Of a DNA stretch of 64,000 nt, positions 1-8,558 are shown piece by piece. The notes beneath the pieces are model-generated. The model was not told the DNA's origin. It did no database searches and saw only the letters and a list, made by a program, of their open reading frames with translations. The DNA lies in assembly GCA_965247125.1 (NCBI GenBank), contig CBDFGO010000002.1, positions 186,001 through 250,000 of the forward strand, in the 5' to 3' direction. Within the stretch, counting starts at the first letter, position 1. Each line of letters begins with the position of its first letter. The position numbers and the translations under genes are program-made. The stretch comes from CALBJU01 sp965247125 (GTDB lineage: Bacteria; Bacteroidota; Rhodothermia; Rhodothermales; UBA10348).

Positions 1-1005
1 CGGAGCTCCAAATTCCTGCGTCATGACGTAGACCGAAATATCGGTCATGTCTGCGATCTCTGTGTCGCTCTGACCAATGCCAGCGGTCTCCAGGATGATG
101 AGTTCGAAGCCCGCCGCCTGGCACACTGCGATGGAATCCTGAAGCGCCTTCGATGTGGCACGATTGGCCTGCCGGGTCGCGAAGGATCGCATGAACACAT
201 GTTTGCCAGCGTCGTCGTAAATCGCATTCATGCGAATCCGATCTCCGAGGAGCGCCCCACCCGTTGAACCTCGAGTTGGGTCGACGGACAGAACGGCAAT
301 GTGTAGATCGTCGAAGTCTGTGATGAACCGACGAACAAGCTCATCGGTGAGCGTGGATTTTCCTGCACCGCCGGTACCCGTAATACCGATGGTCAGTGTT
401 TGCTTTAAATCGAGTGCTGCACCGTCACCGGAAGCGGCGGACACTTCTTCGGAGGCCGACTCGATGTTTGACAGGGCACGGGCGATGGCGCTCGGATTGA
501 TTTCCGCGCCGTCGTCAGATTGCGGGATTTGGCCATTTCCTGATTCCAGTGCGGTAACGGAAAAATCACACTCCTTGATCATCAAGTCGATCATACCGCG
601 AAGACCCAGCTCCAGTCCATCCTCTGGGGAAAAAATGCGTGTTACCCCATACTCGTGGAGTTCCTTTATTTCCGCAGGTACGATTACCCCTCCTCCTCCG
701 CCAAATACTCGAATATGGCCAGCCCCTCGTTCGGTCAGCAGGTCGACCATATACTTGAAATACTCCATGTGGCCGCCCTGATAGGACGAAACTGCAATGC
801 CCTGAACATCCTCCTGGATGGCGGTATCAACGATTTCCTGGACCGCGCGATTATGGCCGAGGTGTATAACCTCCGCTCCTGCGGACTGAAGTACTCGCCG
901 CATGATATTTATTGCGGCATCGTGACCGTCAAAAAGACTGGCAGCGGTCACGAAACGGATGTGATTCGTCTGCGAATAGGTGGTATCGGTGCCAGTTGCT
1001 TCCAT
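1..1005 (-). CDS. icmF: Fused isobutyryl-CoA mutase (IcmF-type), N-terminal part, cut by window edge
   Basis: The frame is open from an ATG at 1005 to the window edge, giving 335 residues without a stop. Near residue 24 is a coenzyme-B12-binding segment (FDGHDAAINIMRRVL, then SSYQGGH and VFGGGGG), followed near residue 205 by a G-protein domain with P-loop GTGGAGKST. This order, B12 domain then MeaI-like GTPase at the N-terminus, is that of IcmF, in which one chain carries the chaperone GTPase and the mutase. IcmF interconverts isobutyryl-CoA and n-butyryl-CoA (or similar branched acyl-CoAs) by a radical mechanism. The large-subunit mutase domain would lie outside the window. No ATG lies further upstream before an in-frame TAA near 1084. 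A plain MeaI GTPase or small mutase subunit is excluded by the two-domain order. Confidence 0.9.
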   Translation of the reverse strand, partial: MEATGTDTTYSQTNHIRFVTAASLFDGHDAAINIMRRVLQSAGAEVIHLGHNRAVQEIVDTAIQEDVQGIAVSSYQGGHMEYFKYMVDLLTERGAGHIRVFGGGGGVIVPAEIKELHEYGVTRIFSPEDGLELGLRGMIDLMIKECDFSVTALESGNGQIPQSDDGAEINPSAIARALSNIESASEEVSAASGDGAALDLKQTLTIGITGTGGAGKSTLTDELVRRFITDFDDLHIAVLSVDPTRGSTGGALLGDRIRMNAIYDDAGKHVFMRSFATRQANRATSKALQDSIAVCQAAGFELIILETAGIGQSDTEIADMTDISVYVMTQEFGAP

Positions 1006-1137
1006 TAGCGCAATAAACGGCCTTGAGGCTAATTCAGGTGGTTTTCCTACAGTCGAGGCATACGCCCGTGGGTCCTTCAGGTTTTAGACGTGGACATGAA
1101 TTTAACGCTGTTAACCTGTTTCTGGCCTGTCGTCCAC

Positions 1138-1785
1138 CTATTGTGGGTTCGACTCAAAAGCCAGAGAAAGCACATATTCTTGTTCAATGGTGAAGCGTGC
1201 GGTCCAGGATTGACCTTGCGGGTCCGTCGCCAGGGCAGATCCGGCGTCCAGGTCGATCGCCAACTCCACCTTTTTCGGAGATCTGCGTAGGCCCGTCCCG
1301 TTCGCCTTCAAAACGGCCTCCTTCAGAGTCCAGCACAGGAACAGCGATTGCGTGAAGTCGAGGGGCAGTTCTTGAATGTGCTGCCGTTCACCGTCGGCCA
1401 GAATGTAGTTCAGCAATTCTTCAGGCTTTTCGCGGATCACTTCCAGATCGACACCGACATTTCGTGGAGCGGCGATGGCAATTGCCTGATCGCCTGAGTG
1501 TGCAAGAGACAAATAAAGTCCTGAATTTGGGCACGCCAGTCTTCCGGACTGTTCCACGATCAGGACGACGTCGCGCGGCGGCACCCCAAGATGCCTAGCC
1601 AACAGTGAGCGCAAAGCCACTCGGCCCAATGTGAAACTGCGTTGTCGTCCCTCACTCTTCATGCCCGAACGGCGAGCGATTTCAGCATCCGTCAGAAATC
1701 GCGTCCATGACCCGTCGATCTCGTCGTCATATGACATCTGACAAATCAGGATGTCTTCGGGAAGACCGCTCAGCGTTGGGTGCAT
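1138..1785 (-). CDS. 4'-phosphopantetheinyl transferase, Sfp type
   Basis: A 215-residue protein with both signatures of the Sfp/Gsp phosphopantetheinyl transferase family: NVGVDLEVI (magnesium-binding Asp and Glu) and WTLKEAVLKANGTGL (catalytic Glu and Lys). It moves the phosphopantetheine arm of CoA onto a conserved serine of a carrier protein, making apo-ACP or peptidyl carrier proteins active. Length fits the Sfp type rather than the short AcpS type. No polyketide or peptide synthetase is nearby, so it may simply serve the fatty-acid ACP. A terminator lies directly upstream, so it is probably transcribed apart from sodA or by read-through. Confidence 0.88.
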   Translation of the reverse strand: MHPTLSGLPEDILICQMSYDDEIDGSWTRFLTDAEIARRSGMKSEGRQRSFTLGRVALRSLLARHLGVPPRDVVLIVEQSGRLACPNSGLYLSLAHSGDQAIAIAAPRNVGVDLEVIREKPEELLNYILADGERQHIQELPLDFTQSLFLCWTLKEAVLKANGTGLRRSPKKVELAIDLDAGSALATDPQGQSWTARFTIEQEYVLSLAFESNPQ

Positions 1786-1787
1786 GG

Positions 1788-1822
1788 CAAAAACAAACTA
1801 GGACGGTCCTTCCAGGGCCGTC
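1788..1822 (-). terminator. Rho-independent terminator after sodA
   Basis: On the minus strand, 18 bases past the sodA stop, an 8-bp stem GACGGCCC/GGACCGTC (one G-T wobble) with loop TGGAA is followed after four bases by TTTGTTTTT. Stem arms lie at 1815-1822 and 1802-1809. The T tract ends just ahead of the phosphopantetheinyl transferase start codon. Confidence 0.75.
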
Positions 1823-1840
1823 GTCTCTCTGGCGAACTGG

Positions 1841-2452
1841 TTAGTGGACAGCATCAAAGTTAGTCGCCACCGCGCTCCAGTTTACGATGTTCCAGAAAGC
1901 GGCGACGTAATCTGGGCGCCGGTTCTGATAGTTCAGGTAATATGCGTGCTCCCAGACGTCGAGACCCAGTAAAGGGGTATCTCCATTCATGTGAGGACTG
2001 TCCTGGTTTGCGGTCGAATACACTTTCAGAGCGCCCGAAGCTTCCTTGACCAACCAGGCCCATCCAGACCCGAAGCGCGTGCCAGCAGCAGCAGCGAATG
2101 CGGCTTGAAAGTCTGAAAAAGATCCAAATGCACTGTCTATCGCCGCCCCTAGCGCACCCTCAGGAACTCCGCCGCCGGAGGGAGACATGATTGACCAGAA
2201 GAGAGAGTGATTGGCATGGCCGCCACCATTATTTCGAACCGCACCCCGGATGGCATCCGGGACGTTCTCAATGTCCTTGAGCAGTTCGACAACTGATTTA
2301 CCGGCCTGCTCCTCATGACCCTCCAGCGCTGCGTTCAGTTTTGCGACATAGCCGGCGTGATGCTTGCCATGATGGATCTGCATGGTGCGTTCATCGATGA
2401 TGGGTTCGAGAGCGTCATGAGCGAAAGGGAGGTCGGGGAGTGTATGAGGCAT
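1841..2452 (-). CDS. sodA: Superoxide dismutase, Fe/Mn family
   Basis: A 203-residue cytoplasmic enzyme that disproportionates superoxide. The N-terminal ligand region reads MQIHHGKHHAGYV, the second histidine sits in GGHANHSLFW, and the last two ligands are in LGLDVWEHAYYLNY (Asp and His). The motif ANQDSPHM, with Gln in the outer sphere of the C-terminal half, is more typical of manganese or cambialistic enzymes than of iron-only ones; this is a tendency, not proof. There is no signal peptide. It lies 107 bases downstream of nuoN on the same strand and ends in its own terminator. Confidence 0.95.
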   Translation of the reverse strand: MPHTLPDLPFAHDALEPIIDERTMQIHHGKHHAGYVAKLNAALEGHEEQAGKSVVELLKDIENVPDAIRGAVRNNGGGHANHSLFWSIMSPSGGGVPEGALGAAIDSAFGSFSDFQAAFAAAAGTRFGSGWAWLVKEASGALKVYSTANQDSPHMNGDTPLLGLDVWEHAYYLNYQNRRPDYVAAFWNIVNWSAVATNFDAVH

Positions 2453-2559
2453 CTTGATAGTGCGTGCTTGGTGAGGGGGTCGGCTCGTAGGCGAACAGAT
2501 AATGTACGAACGTCACTGTTTCGAGGCATCCCGTCGAAAAGTGTGTGCATCGGCTCCAG

Positions 2560-4047
2560 TTACCTTCCGAGTGCAGTGGTCACGACGGAGCCTGACTGGA
2601 AGAATCCGTCGGTGAGCTCAATGACCGAAGTTGTGAGTCCGAATACGAACAGCAGGATGACACACAGTACAATTACGGCGGCAGAGCTTCGCGGAATCGT
2701 GAATGAGTCTGCCAGTTTTGAAGAGGCTTCGGTCTCTGTTTTCATAAACATGACCACCAACACCCGCAGATAATAGTAGGCTGAGACGGCGCTGGCGAGG
2801 ACCCCAATGACGGCCAGCCAGACGAGTCCGGCGTCAACTGCTGGTGCGAAAACGGCCCATTTACCCAGAAAACCCGCCAGTGGCGGAAAACCAGACAGGC
2901 TGAACATGAATACGACCATCGCCCAGCCGAGAAGCGGTTTTCGGTAGCCAACTCCCGCGAGTGAATCGAGCGTCTGCTCACTGCCTTCCTTGCCATCCCA
3001 CTCGAGTAGCGCGACGACACCGAACGCTCCAATGTTCATGATGATGTACACCATGAGGTAGAACAACGCGCCTGAGTATCCTTCCACAAGCCCCGAGGAC
3101 AGGCCAACGAGAACGTATCCAGCATGCGCAATCGAAGAGTAGGCCAGCATGCGCTTTACGTTCTGCTGTGACAGTGCAATGATGTTGCCAAGAACCATGG
3201 TGATAACGGCAAAGACAGCGAGAACCTCCGTCCAACGTTCGGTGGGAAGGGCCTTGTACAGAATGATGATCAAAGCTCCGAAAGCCGCCGTTTTAGATGC
3301 CGTGGCCATGAAGCCGGCAATGGGCGTGGGAGCACCCTGATACACGTCCGGCGTCCACATGTGAAACGGAGCCGCGCTGACTTTAAACAGGAATCCGACC
3401 AGAAGCAGAGAAACGCCGCCCCAGAACATGACCCCGCCGCCGCCATCGACCCCGGCTTTCATCGCAGAGAAATCCATCGTTCCCGTCGCGCCATACAGCA
3501 GCGCGATGCCGTACAGGAAAAATCCGGTTGAGAAGGCTCCGAGGAGAAAGTACTTGAGGGCACTCTCGGAGGATCCTGACTCGGAGCGGACGAATCCGGT
3601 GAGGATGTAGAGGCAAATTGACATGGTCTCCAGGCCCACGAACACAGCGATCAAATTGTTTGCAGCGCCAAGAACCAGCATGCCCACTGTCGCGAACAAT
3701 ATCAGCGCGTACACCTCTCCAATGTTGTGTCCAATCTTTTTCAGATAAGGAACGGACAGGATGACGGTGAGCACTCCGCTGCCAAGGACCAGGGCGTTCA
3801 CGAAAGCTGCTGAACCGCCCGTTCGTAGCATGTCGTAATAGGCGGTGCCTTCACCGCCGCCCAACCCCATGATCTCAACAATAAATCCAGCCAAGAGCGC
3901 CGAACCGGCGATCCACGGTGTGGCAACGTGCCTGTTGTTGAATGCATCGAATACAACCAGAACAAGGCCGGCCAGGCTCACAATGACGAGCGACAGCGTC
4001 GCTGCCATGTCGCCCCACATTAGAGAATATGCTTGAGAAAGGTCCAT
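2560..4047 (-). CDS. nuoN: NADH-quinone oxidoreductase subunit N
   Basis: A 495-residue polytopic membrane protein of the antiporter-like family with about 14 predicted membrane helices. Conserved segments include the helix-7/8 region (LLLVGFLFKVSAAPFHMWTPDVYQGAPTP..., a lysine-bearing proton-channel segment) and KRMLAYSSIAHAGY. It is one of the three proton-pumping subunits of the complex I membrane arm. It starts 8 bases after the pterin dehydratase gene and is the last gene of the nuoJ-N operon. The ATG at 4047 gives the normal N-terminus. Confidence 0.96.
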   Translation of the reverse strand: MDLSQAYSLMWGDMAATLSLVIVSLAGLVLVVFDAFNNRHVATPWIAGSALLAGFIVEIMGLGGGEGTAYYDMLRTGGSAAFVNALVLGSGVLTVILSVPYLKKIGHNIGEVYALILFATVGMLVLGAANNLIAVFVGLETMSICLYILTGFVRSESGSSESALKYFLLGAFSTGFFLYGIALLYGATGTMDFSAMKAGVDGGGGVMFWGGVSLLLVGFLFKVSAAPFHMWTPDVYQGAPTPIAGFMATASKTAAFGALIIILYKALPTERWTEVLAVFAVITMVLGNIIALSQQNVKRMLAYSSIAHAGYVLVGLSSGLVEGYSGALFYLMVYIIMNIGAFGVVALLEWDGKEGSEQTLDSLAGVGYRKPLLGWAMVVFMFSLSGFPPLAGFLGKWAVFAPAVDAGLVWLAVIGVLASAVSAYYYLRVLVVMFMKTETEASSKLADSFTIPRSSAAVIVLCVILLFVFGLTTSVIELTDGFFQSGSVVTTALGR

Positions 4048-4055
4048 ATTTAGTG

Positions 4056-4358
4056 CTAAATCCAGGAAATGTCGTTGATGCGTCGCGCGAGCTCTAAGTC
4101 TTTGGCTGTCACCCGGTTGCCGGCATCATGGGTGCTCAATGCAATGTGAACCTGCGAATAAACATTGGAAAGTTCGGGATGATGATTCATCGCTTCGGCT
4201 TCAAACGAGATCCTCACAATGAAGCCGATCGCTTCACGAAAATCGCCGAACTGGAATGTCTTTCCGATAGAGTTTTCCGCAAAATGCCAGCCGTCAAGTT
4301 GCTCGAGGGCACGATCGATTTCGGGCTCGGATAGCGGAGTGTTGTTTGGTGTTTCCAT
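4056..4358 (-). CDS. phhB: 4a-hydroxytetrahydrobiopterin dehydratase (pterin-4a-carbinolamine dehydratase)
   Basis: A 100-residue protein with the family core: FEAEAMNHHPEL (His-59/His-60 of the active site) and STHDAGNRVTAKDLELARRI. The enzyme dehydrates 4a-hydroxytetrahydrobiopterin, recycling the cofactor of aromatic amino acid hydroxylases, and homologues can have other roles. I chose the ATG at 4358, one base after the nhaD stop, because it gives the usual family length; the same frame extends to 4472 but would overlap nhaD by more than 110 bases. Its place inside a complex I operon, between nhaD and nuoN, is odd for its textbook role. No phenylalanine hydroxylase gene is in the window. 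Confidence 0.92.
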   Translation of the reverse strand: METPNNTPLSEPEIDRALEQLDGWHFAENSIGKTFQFGDFREAIGFIVRISFEAEAMNHHPELSNVYSQVHIALSTHDAGNRVTAKDLELARRINDISWI

Positions 4359-4359
4359 A

Positions 4360-5916
4360 TCAGAATACCCAGCCGCTGAAGAATATGATGTAAATGATGG
4401 CGTAAATCGGGACCAGAATCGGGATGGCATATCGGATGATGTATCCCATGAATGAGGGCGTTTGCACTCCATTGGCTTCCGCGATCGCCTTGACCATGAA
4501 ATTTGGGGCGTTGCCTATGTAGGACATGGCTCCGAAAAACACAGCGGCAACAGAAATTGCCTGTAGGTAAATTGCGGAATCGATGCCGTTTGCGAAGGCC
4601 AGCACGGAGGATGGATCGTTCACATCCATGCCGAACTTACCCATCGCCGCCGCGAGAAAATTCAGATAGGTCGGCGCGTTGTCCAGGATTCCGGATAGCG
4701 TCCCCGTTCCCCAATAAAACGTTCCGACCGAAAGCGCATCCGCATTTTGCTGTGCGAAATTGCTGATCAGTTGGAGAGCCGGCTGCATGGTTGCAAAGAT
4801 CCCGAGAAAGAGCCAGCCGACTTCTCGAATTGGCTCAAAATGAAACTCGTTTTTTTCGAACGCGGTCTTGTTCGCCGTCAGGTAGGCGAGGACCGCGACC
4901 GTCACCATGACGATCTCGCGAATGCCAAACGGAACATGCCAGAGCTCGTTCAGATTGGGCACCCACTCGAAGATGTTTGGATCGATGAACACCGAAACGA
5001 TGATGATGGCGACCCAGAAAAAACTCTTGGTGCCAATCATGGATACGACGGGTTGGTCGGGATCAGGATCGGGACTGTCCGCCTTGTTTCGGGAGTCCAG
5101 GACCCAGAATACCCCCAGGATGAGCGCGGTGGCAGGAAACCATATGTACCATACGTTGGTCATCGTCCAGAAAAACGGGACTCCCCGCAAGAACCCGAGG
5201 AACAGGGGTGGATCTCCGATCGGCGTGAGGGCTCCTCCTACGTTTGCCACCAGGAAGATGAAAAAGACGATGTGGTATGCTTTCAGGCGCCCCTTATTCA
5301 GGCGCATGTAGGATCGAATAAACAGCATTGCTGCTCCCGTCGTCGCGATCACGTTCGCGATGACCGACGCAACAAACAACAATATCACGTTGTTGCGCGC
5401 CGTCCCTTTGATGTTTATGTGCAGATAAACACCCGAAGCGGCTATGAACAATGATGCCACCAGCGCAATGAATGAGATATACTCAGAGATCGCGTGCTCC
5501 ATTGGAAGGATGGAGTCCATCACAAAAATGTAATAGGACGCTACAAAAAGCCCGAGACCAATGGAATACTTGGGATAATTATGATGCCAGTGTTGGGCGA
5601 AGAAGAGAGGTCCCGTAGCGATCATGATCAGAATCAGTGCGAACGGAATGATCATCCATAGGGGTGGCAAGGGGCCGTGATCGTCTGCGTGCTCTTCCTG
5701 CGCTTCCGCTCCGGCTCCGTGCTCTTCGCCAGTCGGGGCATCAGCTTCGTGATCCTGAACGGGCTCCTGGACCGCCTCCATTTCTTGTTGAGTGACCACC
5801 CCAATTCCATCCGCACGAACCGACTGCATTCCCGCCACCATGAATCCCAAAATCAGGATCAGGGACAGCCGGGACGACAGACAGGAAATTACGGACAGAG
5901 AGCGCATCATTTGCAA
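4360..5916 (-). CDS. nhaD: Sodium:proton antiporter NhaD, embedded in complex I operon
   Basis: A 518-residue protein of the NhaD/ArsB-like ion transporter family. It has a hydrophobic N-terminal segment, then an acidic, histidine-containing stretch (about residues 45-80), then about 11-12 membrane helices. The diagnostic motif GGALTPIGDPPLFLGFLRG is present, as is MSYIGNAPNFMVKAIAE near the C-terminus, which matches the second inverted repeat of the family. It exchanges sodium (or lithium) for protons at the cytoplasmic membrane. It starts 12 bases after the nuoM stop and is followed after one base by phhB, so it is surely co-transcribed with complex I. Start choice among ATGs at 5916, 5910 and 5907 is open. 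Confidence 0.93.
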   Translation of the reverse strand: MQMMRSLSVISCLSSRLSLILILGFMVAGMQSVRADGIGVVTQQEMEAVQEPVQDHEADAPTGEEHGAGAEAQEEHADDHGPLPPLWMIIPFALILIMIATGPLFFAQHWHHNYPKYSIGLGLFVASYYIFVMDSILPMEHAISEYISFIALVASLFIAASGVYLHINIKGTARNNVILLFVASVIANVIATTGAAMLFIRSYMRLNKGRLKAYHIVFFIFLVANVGGALTPIGDPPLFLGFLRGVPFFWTMTNVWYIWFPATALILGVFWVLDSRNKADSPDPDPDQPVVSMIGTKSFFWVAIIIVSVFIDPNIFEWVPNLNELWHVPFGIREIVMVTVAVLAYLTANKTAFEKNEFHFEPIREVGWLFLGIFATMQPALQLISNFAQQNADALSVGTFYWGTGTLSGILDNAPTYLNFLAAAMGKFGMDVNDPSSVLAFANGIDSAIYLQAISVAAVFFGAMSYIGNAPNFMVKAIAEANGVQTPSFMGYIIRYAIPILVPIYAIIYIIFFSGWVF

Positions 5917-5928
5917 TTCTTCATCTTA

Positions 5929-7575
5929 TCAGTGAATGGGGTCTGGAGGCAAAACCTCAGGGTCATCCAGGTCTTCTGCCAGGTTTTCTACCTGGTCTTC
6001 TGCGCCCGGAGCAACATACGCCACACTGTCTCTCAGTCCTGCCGAAACCTCCGCGGCGATTCGTTTGCTTTCGATCATCTCCAGCAAATCATTTACGGCG
6101 GGCTCACTCTTGGCGAGAAACGGGGCAGGGGCGATTCCCATCACCACCATCAGCACCCCGAGAGGAATCAAGAGGGCCAGTTCTCGCCTGTTCAGATCCT
6201 GCAGGGACGCATTTTCTTCGCGATCTATGGTCCCCCAGAACATTCGGTAGACCATGTGTAATAAATAAACAGCCGCCAGGATGACACCAGTCGTCGCGAG
6301 TGCAATCAGGATCGGACTGTCGAGCACCGTGCTCTTGAATGAGCCCACCAAGATCAGAAACTCTCCCACAAATCCGTTCAAGCCCGGTAGGCCAGCAGAA
6401 GCGAGTACACTCAAGATCATGAAAAACGTGAGCATGGGAACGGATGATGCGAGTCCTCCATAGTCGGCCATGTCCCGGGTGTGCCGGCGCTCGTAGAGCA
6501 TTCCGACGATCAAGAAGAGTGCTCCCGTGGAGATGCCGTGGTTGATCATTTGAATCATCGCGCCCTGCATCGATTCCACCGTGAAGGCAAAAATTCCGAG
6601 GACGACGAACCCCAGGTGACTCACCGATGAATACGCGACAAGCTTTTTCGCGTCACTCTGCGCCCTCGATACCAGCGCCCCGTAGATGATACCGATGATG
6701 GCCAGGACGGCGAAGGTCATTGCGTATTCCTGAGCGGCATTCGGGAAAAATGGCAGGCAGAAACGGACCAGCCCGTACGTACCCATCTTCAGAAGTACAC
6801 CGGCCAGAATGACCGAGCCACCCGTAGGCGCCTGGACGTGTGCGTCGGGCAGCCAGGTATGAAAAGGAAACAGGGGTACTTTGATGGCGAACGCCAAGGC
6901 AAACAGCAAAAACAGCCAGCCCTGGGTCTCGATGGGCATATTGAACGAGACCAGCTTGTACCAGTCCGTTGTGAATACGCCGGCATTGACCACGTCCCCG
7001 GCGGCGTATCCCAGGTAGATGAGTGCTACCAACATGAGAAGCGAGCCCACTAGTGTGTAGAGAACGAATTTGAGAGCCGCGTACACGCGGTTCTCGCCCC
7101 CCCATATCCCAATGATGAAATACATCGGGATAAGCGTCAGCTCGAAAAAGATGTAAAACAGAAATATGTCGAAAGCGGCAAATACGCCCGTCACGCCGGT
7201 CTGCAGGATGAGCAGCAGCGTGTAGTAAGGTTTGTGCGACTTGCCGATGTAATTCCACGACGATAGCACAACGATGGGCCCCAACAACGTGGTCAGCATG
7301 ATGAGCAGCAGATTCAGCCCGTCGATTCCCACAAAGTATTTGATGTCGAATCGTTCGGGGAACCAACTACCCGACAGATCCGCGAGCTGGGGCGCAGTGG
7401 ATGTCGAGATAGCAGGATCGAAGCCGAGGTACAAGCCGATCGACACAATAAAAGTGAGAACGGTTACGCCCAGCGCCGACCATTTGATGGCCGATTCGCT
7501 TTTCGAGAGCATCGTCACAACGGCTCCCGCCAGTGGCAGGAAGATGACTATCGATGTGAGGAACGGAATATTCAT
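5929..7575 (-). CDS. nuoM: NADH-quinone oxidoreductase subunit M
   Basis: A 548-residue antiporter-like membrane subunit of complex I. The key glutamate of the proton channel lies in FYIFFELTLIPMYFIIGIW, and channel lysines lie in AIKVPLFPFHTWLPDAHV and DAKKLVAYSSVSHLG. About 14 membrane helices are visible. The C-terminal tail (about 50 residues, rich in Asp, Glu and Pro) is longer and more acidic than in enterobacterial NuoM. It starts 35 bases after the nuoL stop and runs into nhaD. Confidence 0.96.
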   Translation of the reverse strand: MNIPFLTSIVIFLPLAGAVVTMLSKSESAIKWSALGVTVLTFIVSIGLYLGFDPAISTSTAPQLADLSGSWFPERFDIKYFVGIDGLNLLLIMLTTLLGPIVVLSSWNYIGKSHKPYYTLLLILQTGVTGVFAAFDIFLFYIFFELTLIPMYFIIGIWGGENRVYAALKFVLYTLVGSLLMLVALIYLGYAAGDVVNAGVFTTDWYKLVSFNMPIETQGWLFLLFALAFAIKVPLFPFHTWLPDAHVQAPTGGSVILAGVLLKMGTYGLVRFCLPFFPNAAQEYAMTFAVLAIIGIIYGALVSRAQSDAKKLVAYSSVSHLGFVVLGIFAFTVESMQGAMIQMINHGISTGALFLIVGMLYERRHTRDMADYGGLASSVPMLTFFMILSVLASAGLPGLNGFVGEFLILVGSFKSTVLDSPILIALATTGVILAAVYLLHMVYRMFWGTIDREENASLQDLNRRELALLIPLGVLMVVMGIAPAPFLAKSEPAVNDLLEMIESKRIAAEVSAGLRDSVAYVAPGAEDQVENLAEDLDDPEVLPPDPIH

Positions 7576-7610
7576 GTACTTATTTTTGGAGCCTGGTGCA
7601 AAGGCTCAGG

Positions 7611-8558
7611 TCAGAACAGCATCAGCCAGCCGAGTAAGATGACTCCGAAAACGATGGCGGCGGCGTAAGAATGCACGATACCCGTTTGGATATATCGCAT
7701 CGTAAAACTTGCACCACGTGTGAAAAAGCCTACGAAATTTACCAGACCGTCGACCACGTATTTATCGAAGGGAGCCAGACCGTGGATGGCGCCGCCGATG
7801 AGCGGTCGAACAATTGTGCGATCGTACGCCTCGTCGACGAAATACTTGCCCTTCCACAGGCGGTAGAGTCCTCCAAATCGGGAAGACAGTTTTTCGTCGA
7901 AGGTCAATCCTTCCGCACTGTACCACTTCCAGGCCATCCCAACCCCGAAGAGTGCGATCAGCGATGAAAATGCGATAAGGCCCCATTCAAGAGCCACGGG
8001 GACATGACCCTGAACCGCGTACTCCGCCACAGGTGCATCGCCACCAGCCAGGAAGTGATGTATCCAATTCAGATCACCGTGAGCGATTACCGCCGGTATT
8101 CCGACGAAGCCTCCGACAGCGGCCAGTCCAGCCAGAATCCAGAGCGGCGCGGTCATCGACCAGGGTGATTCGTGAGGATGGATAGTGTCGGCGTGGGGCC
8201 AGCGCTCCTCTCCTTCGAATGTCAGAACGTACGCCCGCGTCATGTAGACGGCGGTTAGCAGAGCCGTGACAATCCCGACGCCGTAGACCAGCCAGCCTAC
8301 CAGATGCCCGTCATATCCAAATTCGAATGCCTTGAACAGGATTTCGTCTTTCGAAAAGAACCCCGAAAGAAGGGGAATTCCCGCAATGGCCAGTGTAGAA
8401 ATCAGAAACGTCATGCGGGTGGCGGGCATGTATTTCTTGAGCCCACCCATCGTGCGCATATCCTGCGCATCCAGTTCGTGTCCGTGCCCGTCATGGCGAG
8501 TTCGTGCTCGACGTGATGCATGGAATGGATTACGCTTCCAGAACCAAGAAACAGGCAA
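7611..8558 (-). CDS. nuoL: NADH-quinone oxidoreductase subunit L, C-terminal part after frameshift
   Basis: This frame carries the C-terminal half of NuoL: QDMRTMGGLKKYMPATRMTF, then GIPLLSGFFSKDEIL, several more helices, and the long lateral-helix/terminal anchor region. True NuoL homology begins near 8495 (HDGHGHELDAQDM); the residues read between 8558 and there (MPVSWFWKRNPFHASRRART) are out-of-frame noise, so this piece has no convincing start of its own. It pairs with the 5' fragment at 8411-9592, and together they make one NuoL of about 660 residues. A one-base loss in a CC run near 8495 explains the break. See the finding for how to decide between real mutation and assembly error. Confidence 0.85.
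   Translation of the reverse strand: MPVSWFWKRNPFHASRRARTRHDGHGHELDAQDMRTMGGLKKYMPATRMTFLISTLAIAGIPLLSGFFSKDEILFKAFEFGYDGHLVGWLVYGVGIVTALLTAVYMTRAYVLTFEGEERWPHADTIHPHESPWSMTAPLWILAGLAAVGGFVGIPAVIAHGDLNWIHHFLAGGDAPVAEYAVQGHVPVALEWGLIAFSSLIALFGVGMAWKWYSAEGLTFDEKLSSRFGGLYRLWKGKYFVDEAYDRTIVRPLIGGAIHGLAPFDKYVVDGLVNFVGFFTRGASFTMRYIQTGIVHSYAAAIVFGVILLGWLMLF

Noticed and set aside
4747..5454. 235-codon open frame antisense to nhaD
   Set aside because: Charged, low-complexity translation without any domain; the nhaD frame explains the sequence.
8480..8510. Programmed -1 frameshift in nuoL
   Set aside because: No slippery heptamer of the X-XXY-YYZ type and no nearby stimulatory hairpin are visible; NuoL is not known to use recoding.
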